64,000 bases of DNA from Simkaniaceae bacterium (GTDB lineage: Bacteria > Chlamydiota > Chlamydiia > Chlamydiales > Simkaniaceae), in the NCBI GenBank assembly GCA_028281675.1, contig JANQJL010000091.1, positions 27,006 through 91,005 of the forward strand. Reading direction: 5' to 3'. Position 1 is the first letter of the stretch, and each line of letters opens with the position of its first letter. Both the position numbers and the translations under genes were made by a program. Shown piece after piece: positions 25,086 through 34,435 of this stretch. The notes below the pieces were generated by a model, which had not been told where the DNA came from, did not search any database, and worked only from the letters and a program-made list of their open reading frames with translations.

Positions 25086-27007
25086 TTATGTTTCTCCAAG
25101 GCAATATTGATCAAACTCCCCGCTAAAATTGAATCGCGCTCTCTTTTGCTAAGATTATGCGCGACTCTGTAACTTTCATTCTTGGTCTTATTAAAGACTT
25201 CAAATTCACTGTCTTTTTCGATGTGCTTACAAGCGTCTTTGATTTCGAGAGTATCCTCCTGGGCAATTTTATCATAGTCTGCGGGGTTTACAAAGACAAG
25301 AGGGAGGATTCCAAAGTTGCAGAGATTTTTTCTATGGATCCGTGCATAGCTTTTTACGATAACAGCCTTAACCCCGAGAAATCGTGGAGCAATCGCTGCA
25401 TGTTCCCGACTAGAACCTTGACCATAGTTATTACCTCCAACGATAATAGAGCCGGTTTTCTGATGCTTCATTGCTCGATCGTAGTAAGTTTCATCAATTT
25501 GGCCGAAGGTAAACTTACTGATTTCTGGGATATTACTTCTGAACGGGAGAACTTTAGTGCCTGCTGGAAGGATTTCATCGGTTGAAATATTATCCCCCGT
25601 TTTTAGGAGGACCGGCCCTTCGATATGATCTTCAAGGGGCTCAAACTTGGGGAGAGGTTTGATATTGGGACCCATAATAAGATCGATCTTTTCACCAGGA
25701 GGAGAGAGCTCTTCAACAAGCTCAATTTTATCGGGTTCTTTGTACTGTGGATAGGGCATATCAAGATCGCGAGGATCGGTAATGACCCCTGTTATAGCAG
25801 AGGCAATGGCAACTTCAGGGCTGCAGAGATAAACTTGATCTTCTTTAGTCCCCGAGCGGCCAGGAAAGTTTCTAGGGTTGGTTCTAAGGCTTATCTTTCC
25901 TGTTGCAGGTGCTTGTCCCATTCCGATGCATCCATTGCATCCTGCTTGATGTATCCGTGCTCCTGCGCGAATCAGAGAGTTTAGATAACCCCCTGTTGTG
26001 ATGTTTTCTAAAATTTGCCGTGAAGAGGGATTGATATCAAGAGAGACTTGATCTTGCGATTTTTTTCCTTCGATAATCATTGCAGCGATTGCAAAGTCGC
26101 GCATTCCAGGATTTGCTGATGAGCCAATCATCGATTGGAAAATCGGTTTTCCAGCAACTTCTTTTACGGGGACAACATTTCCTGGGCTTGTTGGGCAAGC
26201 GATCAGTGGTTCGAGTTTAGAGAGATCAATTTCATCATGCTCTTCATAGGTCGCGTCCGGGTCAGCCTTGAGTTCGATCCAATCTTTTCCCCGCCCATGG
26301 AGCTCCATAAACCGTTTTGTTTCATTATCAGAAGGGAAAACACTTGTGGTTGCACCCAGTTCAGCGCCCATATTAGTAATCACATGACGGTCCATTGCTG
26401 ATAAGTTATCGAGCCCAGGCCCATAATACTCGATGATTTTTCCAACACCCCCAGCCACATCATGGCGGCGGAGCATCTCCAAAATGACATCTTTAGCGCT
26501 GACCCAATCGGGCAGTTTTCCTGTGAGTTTAACTCCCATGACCTTGGGCATCTTAATATAAAATGGTTCTCCTGCAATCGCAAGGGCTACTTCTAGTCCC
26601 CCTGTTCCAATGGCAAGCATCCCCAAGCTTCCGGCAGCTGGAGTATGACTATCAGAGCCAACCATGGTTTTACCAGGAACCCCTAACTTTTCCATGTGGA
26701 CTGGATGGCTAACACCATTTCCAGCCTTACTAAACCATAGACCGAATTTTCGGGTTGCACTCCATAGAAATAAATGGTCATCAGGATTTTTGAAGTCGTT
26801 TTGGATGATATTATGGTCGACATATTGACAGGAGACTTCGGTCTTTGCCTCTTTGAGTCCCATTGCTTCAAGCTCAAGCATTACCATTGTTCCTGTTGCG
26901 TCTTGTGTCAAGGTGTGGTCAATCTTCAGCCCGATCTCATCGCCAGGGATCATTTTCCCCTCGACTAAGTGACTTTCAATGAGCTTTTGTGCAACATTCT
27001 TTCCCAT
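25082..27007 (-). CDS. Aconitate hydratase, short (about 640-residue) putative-aconitase type
   Basis: A 641-residue enzyme that would interconvert citrate and isocitrate in the TCA cycle. Recognisable parts are VGSDSHTPAAGSLGMLAIG, the [4Fe-4S] pair in GCNGCIGMGQAP, and the C-terminal swivel domain with DNISTDEI and GQGSSREHAA. The usual third cluster ligand in GSCTN is replaced by GSSANPG here; from memory this is normal for the short family. Pathogenic Chlamydia lack aconitase, so it marks a fuller TCA cycle. No Shine-Dalgarno site precedes the ATG. A second, decayed copy of its promoter and first codons is at 29003-29117. Confidence 0.92.
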   Translation of the reverse strand: MGKNVAQKLIESHLVEGKMIPGDEIGLKIDHTLTQDATGTMVMLELEAMGLKEAKTEVSCQYVDHNIIQNDFKNPDDHLFLWSATRKFGLWFSKAGNGVSHPVHMEKLGVPGKTMVGSDSHTPAAGSLGMLAIGTGGLEVALAIAGEPFYIKMPKVMGVKLTGKLPDWVSAKDVILEMLRRHDVAGGVGKIIEYYGPGLDNLSAMDRHVITNMGAELGATTSVFPSDNETKRFMELHGRGKDWIELKADPDATYEEHDEIDLSKLEPLIACPTSPGNVVPVKEVAGKPIFQSMIGSSANPGMRDFAIAAMIIEGKKSQDQVSLDINPSSRQILENITTGGYLNSLIRAGARIHQAGCNGCIGMGQAPATGKISLRTNPRNFPGRSGTKEDQVYLCSPEVAIASAITGVITDPRDLDMPYPQYKEPDKIELVEELSPPGEKIDLIMGPNIKPLPKFEPLEDHIEGPVLLKTGDNISTDEILPAGTKVLPFRSNIPEISKFTFGQIDETYYDRAMKHQKTGSIIVGGNNYGQGSSREHAAIAPRFLGVKAVIVKSYARIHRKNLCNFGILPLVFVNPADYDKIAQEDTLEIKDACKHIEKDSEFEVFNKTKNESYRVAHNLSKRERDSILAGSLINIALEKHK

Positions 27008-27076
27008 GCCAATAAATACCTATGTTATACCTTAATTTTGGACCATACCAAACGCTTTCTTTTTCCCTAAAGGATT
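26952..27076. repeat. Parental copy of the aconitase 5'-region duplication
   Basis: Covers about 18 codons of the aconitase gene plus its upstream region to the end of the autotransporter gene. It aligns with 29003-29117 at roughly 85% identity apart from one gap of about eight bases, in the same orientation. The 1.9-kb autotransporter gene lies between the copies. Confidence 0.88.
27024..27051 (-). promoter_or_regulatory. Promoter of the aconitase gene
   Basis: On the minus strand TTGGTA (27051-27046) and TATAAC (27029-27024) are separated by 16 bases. The expected transcript start is only about ten bases from the ATG at 27007, giving a nearly leaderless mRNA, which fits the missing ribosome-binding site. 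Confidence 0.5.
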
Positions 27077-28960
27077 TTATGGAGTGTTGGGGTTTTTTAG
27101 GGCGCACTCTGCGTCACAAGGGCGACCTTTTCCAAGAGGGAGGGTTAGAGAAAGTGTAATACGGTGCTCTGACATGTTGTGGGAACCAGCATTGACAAAA
27201 TATCCTAAACTCGCGATCCATTTTTGATAAAATTCAAGGTAGGAATTTAATGTCCCTGAAAAATAGGTGCTTCGCTCCATTTCAAACGGCCAGGTTCCCC
27301 AAGGACCAGAAATGCTTTTTTCTCTAAAACGGATCCCTCTTCTCGTTCTGAGCCACTGACGATTGATCGTTGCAGTGAGGTTAATTCCATACTGGCTTAA
27401 AACTTTGGTAGGTCCTATTTTGTCGCTCCAGTTGAGCTGCCATCCAAGGCCTGCAGCAAAGGATTGATTCCGTTGGTTTTGGTACTGTAGATTACCAATG
27501 GAGGCTCCCGATTCGCTGTAACCATGAACCTTAGTCCATTGGTATTCTAAGGAAGTAATGGGTCCTGTGCTGAAGAGATCTTGATAACGATAAACGTTAT
27601 AACTTCCATAAGCTGCTCCTGTATATAACTGCCCTCTAGTATCGCCATGGTTGCGTAATTTTGCAGGCCCCAAGATAAAAGAACGCTTAATGTCTGTGAA
27701 ATCCAGCCAATTAGCAGAAAAAATGGTATTAACATAACCTCTACAGAAGTGAAAGCTACTAGATAGAAGGGCAGACCACGTATTAGTGTTAAAGGAAAAG
27801 TCCTTGCAAGCACGGTCTCGATCACTGTGATCTCTTGCATAGGATCCGGCAAGTCCCCATGTAAAAAAAGATGTTAAACGTTGAGTCAATCCCAAAACCA
27901 CATCGCCCCCATGAGTGTTCATATCTCCACCTGTGAAAATTTCTTTTTTTAAGAGTGGAGCATAATTTCCGCTGAGAAAGGGGTAAATACTTAGGCATTT
28001 ATGAGAAGGCTGGAAGGGAGGTAGTTGTTGTTGAACTGAGGGGGATATTTGTCGGAAAAAACTGAAGGGAACTTGCGCTAGTGTTCCATAGGAAACAGGA
28101 GCGCTAAATAAGGAGCAATAGTAATCTGCAATAATGGTGTGAAGGGCTTCACTAGGATGAAATCCATCATAAAAAAAGGCTAAGCCACTAAGGTTTGCTC
28201 TTGGGTCAGGAAAAGTGTCTTCTAAAAGGTAAATTTCTGGGTGATTTAATACCTCCTCATTTAAGGAAAAAATATCCACCTCAATCACATTGATAGATAA
28301 ATCTGCAAGGAGAGTTTTTAGTGATTGATTTGTATTCATAGAGATTGCAGTCAGTTCTTCAGGAGTTATCCCTATAATTGGAGCTGCTATTTTTACAGCA
28401 GGAGGGCGCCCTAAATCTGGCAAATTAGAGACAAAGATAGTTTTAAACCCTCTCCTTTTTACTTCTTTAACAACCTCAACAATGTTTGTAGCCACTTGCT
28501 GAGGAGAAGGGATAGGTGGTGGTGACTTATTGAAGAGGACATTTGCAATATCATTTACTCCTCCAAAAACTATTACAGGGTAACTTCTCGACAACTGTGG
28601 TGAAATTTGATTCACCTGGTTTCTCATTGAAAGAATCGTTTGTGTATTGACGACAATGTTTAGCTCTGTTTCAGCACTTACGTAGGCTTGATTAGATCCC
28701 CCTTGAGTTGAGGGAGTCAAATTTGGAATCCCTAGATTGCGGGCCAAAATATAAGTGTAAGTCACTCCATCTGTAAGGGGTGGCTGACCGACAACCTTTA
28801 ATGGAGGAATGAATGTGACTTCTTCAGGAGGAGCATTCCCAAGATCAGAAATAGAGTCTCCAATAACAATAATATTTTCCTGGAAATGATGCCGTCCCCA
28901 CCCATTGCTGGTATTTATAATGAAAACTGCAGTGAGAATAATAAATGTAAATCGCTTCAT
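27077..28960 (-). CDS. Autotransporter with N-terminal GDSL (SGNH) esterase domain
   Basis: A 627-residue protein. After a signal peptide (1-about 20) the SGNH hydrolase has block I GDSISD at 34-39 (nucleophile Ser36), block III GGVND near residue 135 and the DGFHP block V near residue 265. From about residue 340 it becomes a beta-strand-rich region typical of the autotransporter barrel. This matches the EstA/GDSL autotransporter plan of surface lipases and esterases. The C-terminus does not end in the usual aromatic residue but in a short tail after TLSLTLPLG. AGGAAG precedes the ATG. The gene lies between two copies of the aconitase 5' region and is probably expressed from the upstream duplicate promoter. 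Confidence 0.9.
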   Translation of the reverse strand: MKRFTFIILTAVFIINTSNGWGRHHFQENIIVIGDSISDLGNAPPEEVTFIPPLKVVGQPPLTDGVTYTYILARNLGIPNLTPSTQGGSNQAYVSAETELNIVVNTQTILSMRNQVNQISPQLSRSYPVIVFGGVNDIANVLFNKSPPPIPSPQQVATNIVEVVKEVKRRGFKTIFVSNLPDLGRPPAVKIAAPIIGITPEELTAISMNTNQSLKTLLADLSINVIEVDIFSLNEEVLNHPEIYLLEDTFPDPRANLSGLAFFYDGFHPSEALHTIIADYYCSLFSAPVSYGTLAQVPFSFFRQISPSVQQQLPPFQPSHKCLSIYPFLSGNYAPLLKKEIFTGGDMNTHGGDVVLGLTQRLTSFFTWGLAGSYARDHSDRDRACKDFSFNTNTWSALLSSSFHFCRGYVNTIFSANWLDFTDIKRSFILGPAKLRNHGDTRGQLYTGAAYGSYNVYRYQDLFSTGPITSLEYQWTKVHGYSESGASIGNLQYQNQRNQSFAAGLGWQLNWSDKIGPTKVLSQYGINLTATINRQWLRTRRGIRFREKSISGPWGTWPFEMERSTYFSGTLNSYLEFYQKWIASLGYFVNAGSHNMSEHRITLSLTLPLGKGRPCDAECALKNPNTP

Positions 28961-29002
28961 GCGATAGCTTCCTATTAAATTTTAACCATACTTGTCGCCT
29001 TT

Positions 29003-29117
29003 ATTTTCCTCTTGATTAAGCGACGTTCAATGAGCTTTTATGCAATATTCTCTCAAATACCTGTGTTGTATCTTAAATTCGGACCATACCAAACGCCTTC
29101 TTTTTCCCTAAAGGATT
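29003..29117. repeat. Duplicate, decayed copy of the aconitase 5' region
   Basis: Matches 26952-27076. The aconitase codons in it have lost the start codon (deleted with about eight bases) and acquired a stop, so it is not coding. The -35 TTGGTA (29092-29087) is intact, the 16-base spacer is kept and the -10 has become TACAAC (29070-29065). The rest of 28961-29276 has a GGCGCGCGCC palindrome near 29172 and the promoter of the next gene. Confidence 0.88.
29065..29092 (-). promoter_or_regulatory. Duplicated aconitase-type promoter, now in front of the autotransporter
   Basis: TTGGTA, 16 bases, TACAAC on the minus strand, about 100 bases before the autotransporter ATG. It derives from the duplication described for 29003-29117 and is the best promoter candidate for that gene. 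Confidence 0.45.
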
Positions 29118-29231
29118 TCTTTGAGGGTTCTGGGTAATAAGATAAAATGGGAGGGATGAAGTTTTCTTTTGGCGCGCGCCACGAAGAATTAATCCTTATG
29201 AATTTGTTTTTTTATTTAATGGTTTTTCTGC

Positions 29232-29237
29232 TATACT
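29232..29237 (+). promoter_or_regulatory. -10 element of the gene at 29277
   Basis: TATACT stands about 40 bases before the ATG; upstream sequence is T-rich with no good -35 box, so this is a partial call. Confidence 0.35.
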
Positions 29238-29276
29238 CCTTCCTGCTTAAGTTGTTTATATGGAAAGGAACCCTTT

Positions 29277-31457
29277 ATGAAATTTAACGCGGTACAAAAT
29301 ATTTTAATGCCGACTCTTTGCGGATATGGATTATTGACATCTAAGTCATATAGCAATGCGCTCGGCATGGCAATAGACGACCAACCTGAGATGGTAACAT
29401 TTGATAATATTGCAAACATTGCTCTCCTCGTTATTGCCACAAATAGTAATCTTAAGTTTTTATATGGAGATGCTTTTGCTTCCCGCTTTTACTGGGGGTC
29501 TTACGCCGTTTATCCACTCATGGGAGGACTTCACGCACTTTCTCGAATCGCCTATCAGAGGCAATATGTTTCGCGTACCTTAGAAACCTGGGATACTAAA
29601 CGCTTTTCCAAAGAGAGCGCCGAAGATAATCGATCCCTGGGAAAACGGGTGGAAGACGCACTTTCAGGTTCCCCTATTAAATCGAAATTAACAAATGAGA
29701 TCAACAAGTTGTGCCCTGAAAAGGGTCAAAATAGTAGTCGCTCAATTGAGACAAGAATTGACGAAGCGTTTCAAAATGCACCTCTCACCTCAATGGAGAA
29801 AAATGCGTGTGCAGTGATGAAATTTGTGCAACTCCATATTTTAGATGGGGTGATCCTCTTTTCCGCCTTCAATGCATTAAAGGCGGGTCGATTGGGATTT
29901 AATTCTTTTGGGAATAGTATTTATATCCTGTTTTGTCTTTGGACTTTGCTGGAGCAAGGGGTTTTCTGGATGCATCCTACTGAAGATGGAGGTCCCCTAT
30001 TTAAAATGATGGGGGGAAAAATTCCACGTCTTTATCATCCTTTTCTTGATCGTCTTGACCCCTACCTTGGAGCGGCATTTAAATTATTTTGCAAAGGGAT
30101 CCCCGGAAAATTTCTTGCAGTGATGGGGTTGGTTTCTAAGATAGCTAGCTCTTCCTTGAAAAAGAAAATGCAGCTTACACTGGAACAGCTTAAACTGGAG
30201 AAAAGAAAAAGGGGGGAATCCGAACGAGAAATCGAATATGGTCGGCCTGGGACCCCTCTCCAAGAGATGACGCCAAGGGGTATGGCACCTACTGAAAAAC
30301 ACTTTGTTGTTTATAAGCTTAATGACTTGTATCCCACTGAAACATTGAGTGCAATGGAGTTGAAGCTCCAGGGCCTACTTGAAAAGGATCGCACTCCCTT
30401 TATGGAATCAAGCGGAGGAGTCCCCTCCGCTCAACTCACAAATCGAAAGAAATTAGAGTTTATTTTAGGGAAAGCTAAAAAGAAAGGGTTTCTTCATGAG
30501 CACGTTATTGCGACTACCGAACCTGCGGTTTATCGAGAAAAAGTCATTGAGCTTAAAATCATTTTTGGCAAGTTAATTGAAGATTGGAATACGTATAAAA
30601 CCTGTGTGGTTGGATACCATCAAGATTTTTTATGTCGGACAGCAACAGGTCGAGCAATAAAGGATCTAGCCTTGGAATTGTATGCCCCTTCGGGTCAAAG
30701 TGCCAATACCAAAAAGGTCGAACAAAAGGTCGCTTTGATTTTTCAACAGTATCGAGATCGTCATTTTATAAAGCTTATCCAAAAGCTTGTGGCTGAAGGA
30801 GGTGAGGCAATGATGGAGCATGAGCATAAATTGAAAGAACAAAGGGGTCGAGCAAACCATACTGAGACCTCGGATAAACAGTGGCGGGAAAGTTTAAAAA
30901 AGAGCGTAGAGAAAATAATGATGCAAGGACTTATGAAGTATGCACAGTATGTAATGAGCGTTATTGGAACGAGTCGTCACCAGGTGAATTTTATGACCTA
31001 TATATGTGGGGGAGGCTTTGGACTGAGCGCATCTTGTGACGCGCGTCGGGACACTAAAACCTTGCTATCCAAATTTTTTGGCGTAGATATTTCTTTTTAC
31101 GATGCGCTGTTGCCTATTTATGAATTCCAGATGGGGCCATTGCTGAAAGGAGAATACCTGGAGAATTACCGAAGGGAGCTCCTAAATGCGATCCAATCAG
31201 ATGGAGATGGCCGTCTTTCGACCGCTGAGATTGAAGAGCTTATTTTAGAAATTGCTAAGAGATCTGAATGTGAAGAGGTTATTAGGGAAGAAATGAGCGA
31301 ATATGCGCAGTATAAGCCAAGTGTATACAGAGACAGGGGAAAAGAAGTGCCTGTTGGCAACCCCGAATTATATGTTCAAAAAAGAAAGGAATTTTTAGAG
31401 AAGTATCTCGACGCTGTTCTTGTAGAAACAGGGTTCTTGGGATCTTTAAGGGGTTAG
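29277..31457 (+). CDS. Large unknown protein with N-terminal membrane segments and an EF-hand-like loop
   Basis: A 726-residue protein following AAAGGAA. The first 260 residues contain several hydrophobic segments (around 45-60, 75-95, 185-205 and 215-235). The rest is soluble, basic and mostly helical. Around residue 640 the sequence QSDGDGRLSTAE fits the 12-residue EF-hand loop at positions 3, 5, 6, 8 and 12, although position 1 is Gln rather than Asp. I recognise no family. Size, multiple membrane segments and lack of bacterial relatives in my memory suggest a lineage-specific, possibly host-facing protein; that is inference. Confidence 0.85.
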   Translation: MKFNAVQNILMPTLCGYGLLTSKSYSNALGMAIDDQPEMVTFDNIANIALLVIATNSNLKFLYGDAFASRFYWGSYAVYPLMGGLHALSRIAYQRQYVSRTLETWDTKRFSKESAEDNRSLGKRVEDALSGSPIKSKLTNEINKLCPEKGQNSSRSIETRIDEAFQNAPLTSMEKNACAVMKFVQLHILDGVILFSAFNALKAGRLGFNSFGNSIYILFCLWTLLEQGVFWMHPTEDGGPLFKMMGGKIPRLYHPFLDRLDPYLGAAFKLFCKGIPGKFLAVMGLVSKIASSSLKKKMQLTLEQLKLEKRKRGESEREIEYGRPGTPLQEMTPRGMAPTEKHFVVYKLNDLYPTETLSAMELKLQGLLEKDRTPFMESSGGVPSAQLTNRKKLEFILGKAKKKGFLHEHVIATTEPAVYREKVIELKIIFGKLIEDWNTYKTCVVGYHQDFLCRTATGRAIKDLALELYAPSGQSANTKKVEQKVALIFQQYRDRHFIKLIQKLVAEGGEAMMEHEHKLKEQRGRANHTETSDKQWRESLKKSVEKIMMQGLMKYAQYVMSVIGTSRHQVNFMTYICGGGFGLSASCDARRDTKTLLSKFFGVDISFYDALLPIYEFQMGPLLKGEYLENYRRELLNAIQSDGDGRLSTAEIEELILEIAKRSECEEVIREEMSEYAQYKPSVYRDRGKEVPVGNPELYVQKRKEFLEKYLDAVLVETGFLGSLRG

Positions 31458-31480
31458 TTCCTAGCATCAGAGATCTCAGT

Positions 31481-32287
31481 TTATAGAGGAGCGGGACTTG
31501 AGCGACTCCGCCAATACCAGGGGCCATAGCAATAGGTCATCTGAGCCCCTTTTGGAATCCGTTGATTGGAGAAAAGGATGATGTGTGTGATTCCATCTTT
31601 AATCACCCAACGGGATGTGAGGTTGGGGTTATCGCTATGGTTGAGGAAGCGGGTGAAATTCCCCTTTTCTTTGGCGTCAATACACCACCTGGTCGATTTG
31701 CCACAAAGATCGTAACTAAAAACATAGTCATTAAAGCGGTTTTTACGGTTGTTTCGTCTTTTAATAACTCCAGTATATTCACCAATATAGGTGAGAGCTG
31801 GAATATCGCGTATTGCAAAAACTCCGTAGCCAAGATAGCGATTGATCCATTTGATGTAGAAGGTATCAGCGCGCTCCTTTTCCATCTCTTTTTCGTGGAG
31901 AGCTAAGGTCCAGGTATTCATCTGTCTTAGCTTCTCTTTCTTCATCTTCCGCGCACATTTCTTAGCAATTTTATGAATGGTTTTTATCGAGTCAAAGATC
32001 AGGGATTCGCAGTAGGTAATCTTGAGCCTTTCTTCAAATTCGCTAATAGGGATCGAATGGATCTTTTCATCGCTATTGCGATAGATCAAAATAGTTTTTT
32101 TTTTCGGCTTTGTAAGAGCATTGGAGAAGCCTAAAAGTTTTGATAGGTAAGATGGAGTGATACCAAATCGATCTTCGTTATCTTTTGCCCCTTCTTTCAA
32201 CAAGGTTTCTATGAGAGAAGAGTTGTTTTCCAAAACAGCTAGGTGGAGAGGGGAAAGACTCTCTTCGGTTTTTTGGGGGCGGCTCAT
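31481..32287 (-). CDS. SET-domain protein methyltransferase with N-terminal ankyrin-like repeat
   Basis: With the start at 32287 the product is 268 residues. Residues 10-45 (SPLHLAVLENNSSLIETLL) resemble one ankyrin repeat. The C-terminal half is a SET domain: GYGVFAIRDIPALTYIGEYTG, then NFTRFLNHSDNPN (the pseudoknot NHS motif binding AdoMet) and YCYGPWYW at the end. Chlamydial SET proteins such as NUE of C. trachomatis are described as secreted histone methyltransferases, so a host-chromatin or self-directed role is possible. The ATG overlaps the stop of the dicarboxylate carrier (TAATG), giving strong translational coupling. Confidence 0.9.
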   Translation of the reverse strand: MSRPQKTEESLSPLHLAVLENNSSLIETLLKEGAKDNEDRFGITPSYLSKLLGFSNALTKPKKKTILIYRNSDEKIHSIPISEFEERLKITYCESLIFDSIKTIHKIAKKCARKMKKEKLRQMNTWTLALHEKEMEKERADTFYIKWINRYLGYGVFAIRDIPALTYIGEYTGVIKRRNNRKNRFNDYVFSYDLCGKSTRWCIDAKEKGNFTRFLNHSDNPNLTSRWVIKDGITHIILFSNQRIPKGAQMTYCYGPWYWRSRSSPAPL

Positions 32288-33699
32288 TAGAAATGGCCGA
32301 GGAGTTTCCACCATCCACTACCAACCGTAAAGTAGATGGCGATATTGACGATACTTGCGTAAAGACCAAACTTCCACCAGTCAGTAATTTTAAGGTAACC
32401 TGAGCCGAAATAGATGGGGGCAGGGCCACATCCATAATGTGTAAGACCACCCATGAGGTTGCTGAAAAAACCAAGAGTCAGTGCAGAGATAACTGGGGGC
32501 GCACCAAGTGCAACCACGAGGACAAGGAAAGCAGAATACATCGATCCAATATGTGCAACAAGGCTGGCAAAGAAATAGTGGCTATAAAAATAAATCAAGG
32601 AGAGGAGGACAAAAGCGGTAAACCAGGGGAAGCCAGCGACATGTCCCCTGATATAATGACTAAACCAAGTGGTGAGTCCTAGCTTGTTAATAAAAGTAGC
32701 CATCATGATGAGTGTTGCAAACCACATTAGGGTGTTCCAGGCCCCTTTTTCCTTAATGACATCATCCCATGTTAGAACGGATGAGAGGAGGAGTATCACA
32801 AGGCCAATGAGGGCGGCTATTACTGCAGATAAGTCGATATATGGGCCAATGATCCAGAGGGTGATTAAAAGGATAAAGGATAAGATCATGATCCATTCTT
32901 GGATTCTGATCCTTCCCATCTCTTTTAGCTTTTTAACGGCAAATTTCTTCGCGTCTGGTGTTTCTTTTGCTTCCGGTGGGAAAAGCTTATAAAGAAGGAG
33001 AGGGATCACACCTAAACAAACAAGTCCTGGAACAGAAGCAGCAATCGCCCATGAACCCCAGGTGATGGTAACGCCAACACTTTGCGCCAAGTCTGCAATG
33101 AGTGGATTTCCAGCCATTGCGGTTAAAAACATCCCACTTGTGATGACTGAACCTTGGAAAGTGGCTTTGATTAAAAAAGCTCCCAGCCTCCTCGGATGAC
33201 TGTAGGGCTCACTTCCAAACGCCTTGGATAAAGAGTTTACGATAGGGTAAATAATCCCCCCTACCCGCGCTGTGACACTTGGAATTGCTGGAGCCAAAAC
33301 CAAATCGGTTAAAACCATTCCATAAGCCATCCCGAGTGTACTTTTCCCGAGGTATTTGATAATAACATAGGCAATCCGCTCGCCTAGCCCAGTTTTGATA
33401 AATCCCCTCGAAATAAAGAAGGCAATAACGATCAGCCATACGATGGGATGGACAAAGCCACTAAAGGCCTGTTCAAAAGTCAAAGTTTTGGTTGCTGCAG
33501 TCAGGACTAGCCCTAAAAACGCAAAAGTCCCGATGGGGAGGGGACGGAGGATGATACCAAGCACTGTAAAAATAAAAATCGCAAACATATGCATTGCTTG
33601 CGTTGTCACCCCTTCAGGTGGTGAGAGGTTCCAAATCAACCCCCCAATAATAATGCTGAGCGCAAAAGAAAGGAGTTTTTTATTAAAGACTCTGGACAT
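32287..33699 (-). CDS. DASS family 2-oxoglutarate/malate translocator (SODiT-like)
   Basis: A 470-residue carrier with about 12 membrane helices. Family blocks include the PITARAGGI-like PSVTARVGGIIYP and GLTHYGCGPAPIYFGSGY near the C-terminus, as in chloroplast and chlamydial 2-oxoglutarate/malate antiporters. It would import host dicarboxylates into the truncated or full TCA cycle. It is first in an operon with the SET-domain gene. Confidence 0.92.
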   Translation of the reverse strand: MSRVFNKKLLSFALSIIIGGLIWNLSPPEGVTTQAMHMFAIFIFTVLGIILRPLPIGTFAFLGLVLTAATKTLTFEQAFSGFVHPIVWLIVIAFFISRGFIKTGLGERIAYVIIKYLGKSTLGMAYGMVLTDLVLAPAIPSVTARVGGIIYPIVNSLSKAFGSEPYSHPRRLGAFLIKATFQGSVITSGMFLTAMAGNPLIADLAQSVGVTITWGSWAIAASVPGLVCLGVIPLLLYKLFPPEAKETPDAKKFAVKKLKEMGRIRIQEWIMILSFILLITLWIIGPYIDLSAVIAALIGLVILLLSSVLTWDDVIKEKGAWNTLMWFATLIMMATFINKLGLTTWFSHYIRGHVAGFPWFTAFVLLSLIYFYSHYFFASLVAHIGSMYSAFLVLVVALGAPPVISALTLGFFSNLMGGLTHYGCGPAPIYFGSGYLKITDWWKFGLYASIVNIAIYFTVGSGWWKLLGHF

Positions 33700-33767
33700 G
33701 TGATCATCTACTTATGTAAGCTTTCAAAAGACTTACGAGTTTAGAAAGGCGAATAGTTTTTACGCAA

Positions 33768-34421
33768 ATGAAAAATACATTCTTTATCCCCGAGCAACGG
33801 ACTCCCCACTTCTATCTCCCTTCACATACCATTACATGGGAGCAAGACTTATCTCACTTAAAACAAGTGTTTTCAGCAGAAGATCTTGAAACATTTCTCT
33901 CCCTTTATTCCCTTGCACAAGAAAACACAAGAAAGGCCCAAAAAAAGGTCGAAAAGTTTCGAGAAAGCCACCGAGATCATCCTGAAGTCTTAAATTTACT
34001 CACCTATCTCTACCTTGCTAAACGGAGAATTTGGAAAGCTAACCGATTAATCGAGGAAAATTATGCCAAGAACCCCGACTACCTCTTTGCAAAAATTAAT
34101 TATGGCGATCTTTGTTTAAGGCGAAAAAAGGTTCAAAAAATCCCTGAGATATTCAATAAGAAATCGAGCTTACAAGAACTTTACCCGAATAAAAAAATCT
34201 TTCATATTTCTGAGTTTCGAGGCTTTATGGTTCTCATGGGATTCTACCATCTTGCTCTCGGAAAGCGAGAAGCTGCAGAGTGTTATCACTATCTGGCAGA
34301 AAGAGTTGACCCTAAACATCCGAGTACAAAAATCCTGGAAAAAAAACTTTATCATATCCCTCTCTACAAAAGGATCCTATTTGCAAGATCTGCTAAGTCT
34401 CTAACGTTAAAGCCAAAATAG
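33768..34421 (+). CDS. TPR-like protein of unknown function
   Basis: A 217-residue soluble, basic protein. Helical pairs of TPR character are visible around residues 70-105 (EVLNLLTYLYLAKRRIWKANRLI) and 145-185 (GFMVLMGFYHLALGKREAAECYHYLAERVDP). No catalytic motif or signal peptide is visible. It lies between divergent and convergent neighbours and shares no operon. Environmental chlamydiae are known to have many such tetratricopeptide proteins. Confidence 0.8.
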   Translation: MKNTFFIPEQRTPHFYLPSHTITWEQDLSHLKQVFSAEDLETFLSLYSLAQENTRKAQKKVEKFRESHRDHPEVLNLLTYLYLAKRRIWKANRLIEENYAKNPDYLFAKINYGDLCLRRKKVQKIPEIFNKKSSLQELYPNKKIFHISEFRGFMVLMGFYHLALGKREAAECYHYLAERVDPKHPSTKILEKKLYHIPLYKRILFARSAKSLTLKPK

Positions 34422-34435
34422 ATCTTCATTTGGGT

